Source: Microbotryum silenes-acaulis (taxonomy: Eukaryota > Basidiomycota > Microbotryomycetes > Microbotryales > Microbotryaceae). Taken from it: a stretch of 64,000 nucleotides of DNA. Under the pieces are notes generated by a model. It was given only the letters and a program-made list of their open reading frames with translations. It did not search any database and was not told the DNA's origin. The DNA is taken from contig QPFY01000014.1 of NCBI GenBank assembly GCA_003665825.1, positions 1-64,000 of the forward strand, in the 5' to 3' direction. This document shows positions 58,892-64,000 of this stretch, piece by piece. The translations under genes and the position numbers were made by a program. Position 1 is the stretch's first letter; every line of letters begins with the position of its first letter.

Positions 58892-59697
58892 CAAACAAAA
58901 AAAAAAGGCTTCGAGGAGGGTTTCGAGGAGGGCTCGGTGGCTTGGAGGGCAGCAAGAGGGGTACCTGAGGTGAGCCCAGGAGATGCAATCGACTTGGATC
59001 GAGTCATGATTGTCTTTGGCGTGGCCGGGGGAGGCATCGGGGCGGGAGAGGAGGGCGCTGGGCTGGGAGGCTCAGACGATTTTTCAACTTGGGAAAAGTC
59101 CGTTCCCTGGTTGGGGGGAGGTGGGGGGCAGCTTGGGTGGGAATGAGGGGAGGGAAGTTGAATGAGAGCTCGGGACGAGCGTCGTTGTTCGACGAAGGTG
59201 CAGGCTGGACAGCCAGATCCTGTTCGACTCGACGTTTTTTGGTCGTGCGGTCCGAGGCGTGGGTCGCGGGAACCGACTTGGATCCGGTGGCGGCGGCGGG
59301 AGTGGCGGCGGGCGGAGCACGTGACGTCGGGACACCCTGCGAATTCGACGCATGGCGGTCCGGGCAATGTTGAGTGGCATGGGAGGTCTTTGTGCAGATC
59401 TTGCACGCAGGGGCCATAGGACAGTCCTTACGGACATGGGCCGTGGAACGGCAGAAGACGCAGTGGCGCATGCCACCGGTGATCCTCAGCGGTATTCGCT
59501 CGACCGCCCCGTCACGTTCAATGGTAATCGCAGCGGGGGGTAGGACGTCTACATCTTTGAGGGAAAGGACGAAATCATATACTCCAGAGATATGCTTCGT
59601 CTTTCCGATGTAATGGATGCGTTGGAGGAGGACCTTGCCAAAAGGAGCGATCTTCTCCCTGAAGAGGCGTTCGGCGAACTTGACGAGACCTGACGTG

Positions 59698-59879
59698 CAG
59701 TGACGCTCAGTGACGTGCCCGAGCGTACCGGCTGGTCAGGGCTGGTCCAGGACTCCAGGCACTGTCTAGGCTGGTCCAGGCTGGTCCAGCCGCCGCCCGC
59801 GCGTCGGTCGTTGGTTTCTGAGGCAAGACTCGCTACCGCTACCTCTGTTTACCACCCTGCTGCACCGTCTCAGGAACGC
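59698..59879 (+). promoter_or_regulatory. GCV1 upstream region with CTGGTCC repeats
   Basis: Only about 180 bp separate the LINE C end from the GCV1 start. At 59728-59792 GGCTGGTC(C) occurs five times, several as GGCTGGTCCAG. This is the same CCAG/CTGG core seen upstream of other genes here. Confidence 0.45.
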
Positions 59880-61901
59880 ATGGCATCGCTTATCTCCGTC
59901 ACGTTGGCTCGCTTGAAGGCGATCTCGGCCGCCAGGACCAAGGTCTTCGCTTACAGATCACTCAGTACAACGTCTTCCTCGGTCCGTTACGAACGCATCT
60001 CACCTTTCGGACGTCTGCTCACATGTCCGTTCCGCCCTGATCGCCGCCGCAGCTCCATTCTCGCACCCCATTGTACGATTTCCATGTCAGACACCAGGGA
60101 AGGATCGTGGAGTTCGCAGGATGGGGCATGCCGCTGCATTATGCGGGCCAGGCGACAGAGGCGATCGCCGGTGGACCCGGTCAGTGCCCCCTCTTTCTCC
60201 GCCCTCCTCTGCTCAGCATCGACCCCCCAGACAGCCGCATATCGTACTATATCACGCTATTACGCGCCATTGGCTGTGCCACTGTGTATGCTAGTCGGTT
60301 GCCACGCGCTGTTCTTCATGGCGGACTGGTCGCTTAAAGGCGGCCACGAAAGCAACCCCCCTGCCCCACATAGCCACAATTTTCGCCCATCCATCTTTCT
60401 GAACCGGGTGCTAGCACCGTTATGAATGCCCGTACAGTCGCTGAGCATCACCAAGTACGCAAATCGGCGGGTCTCTTTGATGTTGGACACATGGTCCAAT
60501 CGACGTGAGTTCGGTCTTGCTACGCACGCGCTTCTAGGCAGTGAGGTACGACTCCCGAGCTGACGAACTGACGAACGTCGTCGGCTGACTGACAGCTATA
60601 CTGGTTCCGGCGCGCTGGCCTTTTTGTCCCACCTTCTTCCCGCCTCGCTTGCGTCGTTGCCCATACCCAAGGCGAATAACGGCGTGATGCGCTCAACCTT
60701 GAGTGTCCTGCTCAACCCCGAGGGCGGCATCATTGACGACTGCATGGTCACGCGCTGGGGCGAGAACAGGTAGACACAGCGACTGCGGCTCTGACCTGTG
60801 CAGATCGTCACTGCCGACCCAGCTAACGAAGCTTCCGGTGTCGTGTATCGTGGCAGCTTCTATCTTGTCACCAACGCAGGGCGCGCCGATAGGGATATGG
60901 CCTGGATCCAATCCAATCTCGAGACGTGGAACGAACATCACGCTGATAAGGTAGAGATGAACATATTGCGAGATGCTGGTCTCATTGCTCTGCAAGGTGA
61001 GGCTCGGGCCAAAATTTGTTCGTGCGTGAAGTTCGAGCGCCTCGCTGACAGCAGCTTTGACGATTTCAAACCGGCAAAGGGCCCAAGGCGTTCGAAGCCT
61101 TGCAACGCCTCGTTCCCAAGGATTACTCCCTCCAGTCTGCGCTTCAGTTCGCGTCTTCGGCTTTCATCCCCATCCCGTCGCTTTCGAACGAGGCATTACA
61201 CGTCACGCGTGCAGGTTACACAGGGGAGGATGGCTTCGAAATATCGGTCCCCAAAACATCACAGGTCGACTCCTTTGCGGAGATGCTTTTGGAACAACCC
61301 GAGGTGAAGCTTGCCGGGCTGGCGTGCCGAGACAGCCTCAGGCTCGAGGCGGGCCTTTGCCTATACGGTCACGATTTGGATGACTCCGTTGGGGTTGGCG
61401 AGGCTGGGCTGGGCTGGGTCGTTGGTGAGTGTGTCGGTGGCTCGCCAACCGAGGACCCCGGCTGACGCGTGGCAAGTACGCAGGGCGTGATCGTCGTGAA
61501 CCCGGCTCGTTCATTGGATCCGAACGGACTTTGGCCGAGCTGAAGAAGGGTGGGACCAAGCGGAAACGCGTTGGCCTCGTTGTTGAGAAAGGCCCACCAG
61601 CCCGAGGTGAGCGGTTGGGATGGAACCTTTCAGTTTCTTGTGGACTATTGCCTAACCTCAGACAAGAGAACACGTAGAGGGCGCCAAAATCTTCACGCCC
61701 GACGGCAACACCGAAATCGGCGTAGTGACTTCGGGCTTGCCCGCTCCAACGGTCGGCCAGAATATTTCAATGGGCTTTATTCAGACGGAATCTGGTCTCA
61801 ACACGAAGGGAGCCCAAGTTCTGGTCCAAGTGCGCAATAGAATGCGCAAGGCCAAGGTAACCTCGATGCCCTGGATTACCCCTGGATACTACCGAGGATG
61901 A
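59880..61901 (+). CDS. GCV1: Glycine cleavage system T protein (aminomethyltransferase), 8 exons, 436 aa
   Basis: Transfers the methylene group from the lipoyl-bound H protein to tetrahydrofolate and releases ammonia, in mitochondria. Exons 59880-59981, 60053-60179, 60438-60504, 60596-60769, 60857-60996, 61080-61424, 61484-61606 and 61669-61901 join in frame. Residues 1-34 are a Ser/Arg/Ala-rich targeting sequence. Then come [131 protein letters not shown] and the end [11 protein letters not shown]. All are GcvT hallmarks. Exon 1 donor (GTCCGT) is weak and could be placed differently. Intron 2 is long (258 nt). Confidence 0.92.
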
Positions 61902-62269
61902 GTGAGTGTCTTGGGGGGGGGGGGGGGGGGGGGGGGGAGCATGTGGAACACTCGGTACCTACCAACCCTCGAAGCTCAGTACGCAATGCGGGGTCCCCAA
62001 TGCGAACGGCGAGGCAAGCAGAGTACTAAGATCGGCTCATACAGGCCAAAGTGTGTAAACACAACAAATCATGATACAACAGATCGGGGAGTCGTGCAAT
62101 AGAGAGAATCAGTGGAGGTACCCGGAAGAAATGACAAGTATAAAAGAGCTTAGTCTGAAGCAATACCTGACAGGATTGACCAGCAAAGGGAACAAACATA
62201 ATACATCAGAGAGTCGAGATCTGAACAACTCGAGACGAGATACGGGTAGAGCGTCGCTATGCTGCATCT
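61902..62269. other. Intergenic DNA with a long G-run
   Basis: Convergent 3' ends of GCV1 and the next gene. A run of about 24 G (61913-61937) sits just after the GCV1 stop. No gene seen in the rest. Confidence 0.7.
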
Positions 62270-63482
62270 CTAATGGTGCATTCCGTGTAACATGCGTTCG
62301 CCGAAGGGCGAGATGTTGCGCTTAGTCGACTTGGGCGGTCCCAAATTTTTTCTACCTCGCGAGTCATCCCCTGGCGAAAACCGTGCGTCCGCCAGGGTAA
62401 GACTAGTAGCCGCTGCGGCCACAGCTGAAGGGAGAGGGGCTGCACTCGTTGGCGGCGAAGGCGCTGTTGGCTGTGATTCACGGATCCACGCGTAAGCAAA
62501 CAAACCCCACAGACACCGTAGGAGACGCTGGGTGCCTCTATGCGCGCGTCCGACTTACCTTGCTTCCAAATCCGCCTACGCTCAATCGCCGGAACAAGCC
62601 GAGACCGTTGGAAGCTGAGGTGGGTGCGGGAGGGGGACCAGCCCCGGCGGACACTACTCTGCCGAGTGGTATGAGTGTTGGACCGCTGGCTCTGCGCGTG
62701 TGCGAAACGGCAGCAGTCGGTGGAGAGGTTACCGCTGCACCAGATTGTGACGAGTTGCCAGACTTCGAGGTTTGTGGCCATCCCCATCTTGCTCCGTCCG
62801 CAAACAAGGCAGACGAGGACAAGGCCGCAGCAGATCTTGGATCCACTGCATCCTCATCTTCCTCGTCATCCGCGAGTGCCAACTCGTCCTTCTCACAAAC
62901 CCCTCCGAGACCACCCGCTTTGATCGAGGCGACCTTTACCTTGGCTCCAATGCCTACGCCAACGTTGGACTTGGCGGGGGTCTGCTGAGGCGAGGACGAG
63001 GGCGTCGGAAGCTGGTCCGAGAACGCCGAGCTGGTCGGGCTTCCGCTCATCCCGGGAACGTTTGAGGCAGTCTCGTCCGACACAACAATTGACCTGGCGC
63101 CCGAATTCGAAAAGGATGCCCGTCTCGCATGGCTCAGCGCCTTTTGAAACTCTTCCGAGTCGAGCGTGGTCGGGGGACTGAGTGTCAGGGTGGAGAATGC
63201 CCGCAAAGAGGCCGAAAGTGGGGAAGTCGGCGGCGAAAGCGCGGCGATTCGCGGAGAGGCTGGATTCGCATCCGAGCTGGCGCTCGAGCTTGACACGGGT
63301 ATGGGCAAGAGCAAAGCGTGTTGACCCTGGGGTGAGAAGCTTGACGTGGAGAAATCGGTCGCCATCGAGAGTGAATTCGAGCGCGGGCAGGAAGCGGCTC
63401 CAGGAACGGTCAGAGCGCCGCTGCGGGCACCGGGGAGCTCGGCCGACATGGCACGTGTGTCGGAACGGCGGATGGGAGGCAA
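62270..63482 (-). CDS. Ser-rich protein of unknown function, 2 exons, 374 aa
   Basis: Exons 63482-62559 and 62470-62270, joined by an 88-nt intron (GTAAGT…CACAG), stay in frame. I do not recognise the family. The protein is mostly low complexity (Ser, Pro, Ala, Thr). It has three basic-Ser motifs of the PKA type (RRASFS near residue 118, TRRASGP near 270, FRRLSVG near 300), an acidic patch DDEEDEDAVD near 213, and an orderly C-terminus STKRNISPFGERMLHG. The short ISPFGER-like end looks conserved and may be a docking motif. Start could also be the Met 11 codons later (63449). A regulatory phosphoprotein is a guess. Confidence 0.6.
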
Positions 63483-63908
63483 CTGCTGGACCAGTGAACA
63501 GGCAAGTTGCTGGTCAGTCGCAGGGTTGGACCTACCGAGGCGCGCAATGGATGGCTATTAGAGCAATGCTAGGTGCCTCAGGTGGACCAGTCACGCTGGG
63601 TAGGTAGGTACTAACCAATGGCGTCTTCGAGAGGTCCACGCTAGCGAGCAAGTGGGGGCCGCGCCAGCTAGATGGCAGAGTGTTATAGGTGACGATAGAG
63701 CGCGAACCAGGGGCACGGATAGTGGCCTTCCCGATGCGGTAGTGACACCGCAATACACAAGGTCGGAACAGGCAACTTGTTGCTGTGCAGAACGGGGGTG
63801 ATCGGTCGCGATAGAGGGGAGGGCGACTAGCTATAGGCTGTGGGTAGGCGGCGGGGATGGGCCACCGGAGGATGGAGCCGAGCGGAGATCTTGAAAACTT
63901 GAACTCCC
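63483..63908. other. Intergenic region upstream of the Ser-rich gene
   Basis: No gene seen. TGGACCAGT occurs near 63487-63497 and near 63579-63588, with GCTGGTCAG near 63511, again the CTGG/CCAG core. TAGGTAGGTA lies near 63599. Confidence 0.4.
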
Positions 63909-64000
63909 CTAGACCGGGTATGACACGTTTGATGGTGGCTGAGCTTGATCAAGATAAGCAGCGTTGAAGTAGTTCTTGGCTTGTTCGGCCTCGTCGCTCG
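63909..64000 (-). CDS. 3' end of an unidentified gene (partial)
   Basis: The minus-strand frame from the window edge reads SDEAEQAKNYFNAAYLDQAQ then PPSNVSYPV and a stop at 63911-63909. The sequence looks like real protein in codon use and composition, but 29 residues are too few to name it. The rest lies beyond the window. Confidence 0.4.
   Translation of the reverse strand, partial: SDEAEQAKNYFNAAYLDQAQPPSNVSYPV

Larger units (their letters stand above)
52193..58906 (+). mobile_element. LINE family A, near-full-length copy
   Basis: Structure: (AC)n tract (52193-52218), 5' UTR, ORF1, ORF2, ~950-base 3' UTR and an A-tail (58892-58906). It is flanked by GGCTTC (52187-52192 and 58907-58912), a short target duplication within LINE C ORF1. 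The C-rich 5' UTR ends TTAAGTGTTACAGG before ORF1. The only obvious damage is a one-base deletion in ORF1. It is the youngest-looking insertion in this nest. Confidence 0.9.
47751..59697 (-). mobile_element. LINE family C, decayed, interrupted by LINE A, a hAT-type MITE and a foldback MITE
   Basis: Reading minus: ORF1 from about 59697 (5'-truncated) to 58907, continued after the LINE A insertion at 52192-52036. ORF2 starts at 52052 and continues to 47872 across two insertions (51622-51188 and 51145-50976). Removing the three insertions with their target duplications restores continuous sequence at each joint. ORF2 has its own frameshifts. The 3' end near 47751 has no clear A-tail. Its RT differs from families A and B (RPISLINADERIISQ), so it is a separate lineage. 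Confidence 0.85.
52036..59697 (-). pseudogene. LINE family C ORF1 in two pieces (59697-58907 and 52192-52036)
   Basis: The upper piece opens with VKFAERLFREKIAPFGKVL, then LRITGGMRHCVFC and two canonical zinc knuckles in a row (CVFCRSTAHVRKDC and CKICTKTSHATQHC, both CX2CX4HX4C). A Pro/Ser-rich region reaches repeated SSKP motifs where LINE A is inserted. The lower piece continues PTPMPSAAPK and ends EDAMDQDDERN, stop at 52036. The ORF2 start (52052) lies 17 bases upstream of that stop, in another frame. The upstream end is missing at about 59697. Confidence 0.8.

Overview
The window is nuclear DNA of a filamentous or yeast-like fungus, most likely a basidiomycete. The evidence is conserved eukaryotic genes with many short introns (about 70-100 nt) and GC-rich coding DNA, next to dense Ty3/gypsy, Ty1/copia, LINE, Helitron and MITE sequence. 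A Pucciniomycotina-type genome is my guess from GC and intron style. It is not shown by the sequence.

Layout. (1) 1-31.8 kb is a transposon nest. A decayed chromodomain Ty3/gypsy element (1-7035) abuts a minus-strand chain of three partial copia elements (7036-13691). Next is a stand-alone Gag gene between LTR-like repeats (13.7-15.4 kb). Then come two minus-strand pieces of LINE family A (15.5-21.06 kb), one carrying two solo LTRs with perfect 5-bp target duplications. An apparently intact LINE of family B follows (21.08-28.06 kb), then a solo LTR (28063-28645) and a remnant gene split by a foldback element (28.6-29.6 kb). Low-information DNA and another solo LTR (31306-31779) close the nest. 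(2) 32.4-45.7 kb is a host gene island: SF3A1/PRP21 (-), RTF2 (-), SGD1/NOM1 (-), COX11 (+) and the mitochondrial RNB exoribonuclease DSS1 (-). (3) 45.9-46.8 kb holds a Helitron-like tail with remnants of a PIF1-type helicase. (4) 47.8-59.7 kb is a decayed LINE of family C (-) invaded by three elements: a near-intact family A LINE (52.2-58.9 kb, +), a 435-bp hAT-type MITE with an 8-bp target duplication, and a 170-bp foldback element. (5) 59.7-64 kb has host genes again: GCV1 (glycine cleavage T protein, +), a Ser-rich protein (-) and the 3' end of one more gene (-).

How it fits together. The housekeeping genes serve splicing (SF3A1), replication-fork or RNA-linked functions (RTF2), small-subunit ribosome assembly (SGD1), mitochondrial respiration and RNA turnover (COX11, DSS1) and one-carbon metabolism (GCV1). 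They are not an operon. Most of them have short tandem repeats with a CCAG/CTGG core 80-215 bp upstream of the start. The most unusual transposon observations are LTRs carrying A-box, B-box and T-run signals for RNA polymerase III, a Gag-only LTR-like element, a palindromic element with 2-bp target duplications, and three LINE families that join ORF1 to ORF2 in three different ways.

Limits: I read by eye. Exon joins were checked for frame and family motifs, but boundaries may be off by a base or two. LTR edges are inferred from termini and target duplications where visible.
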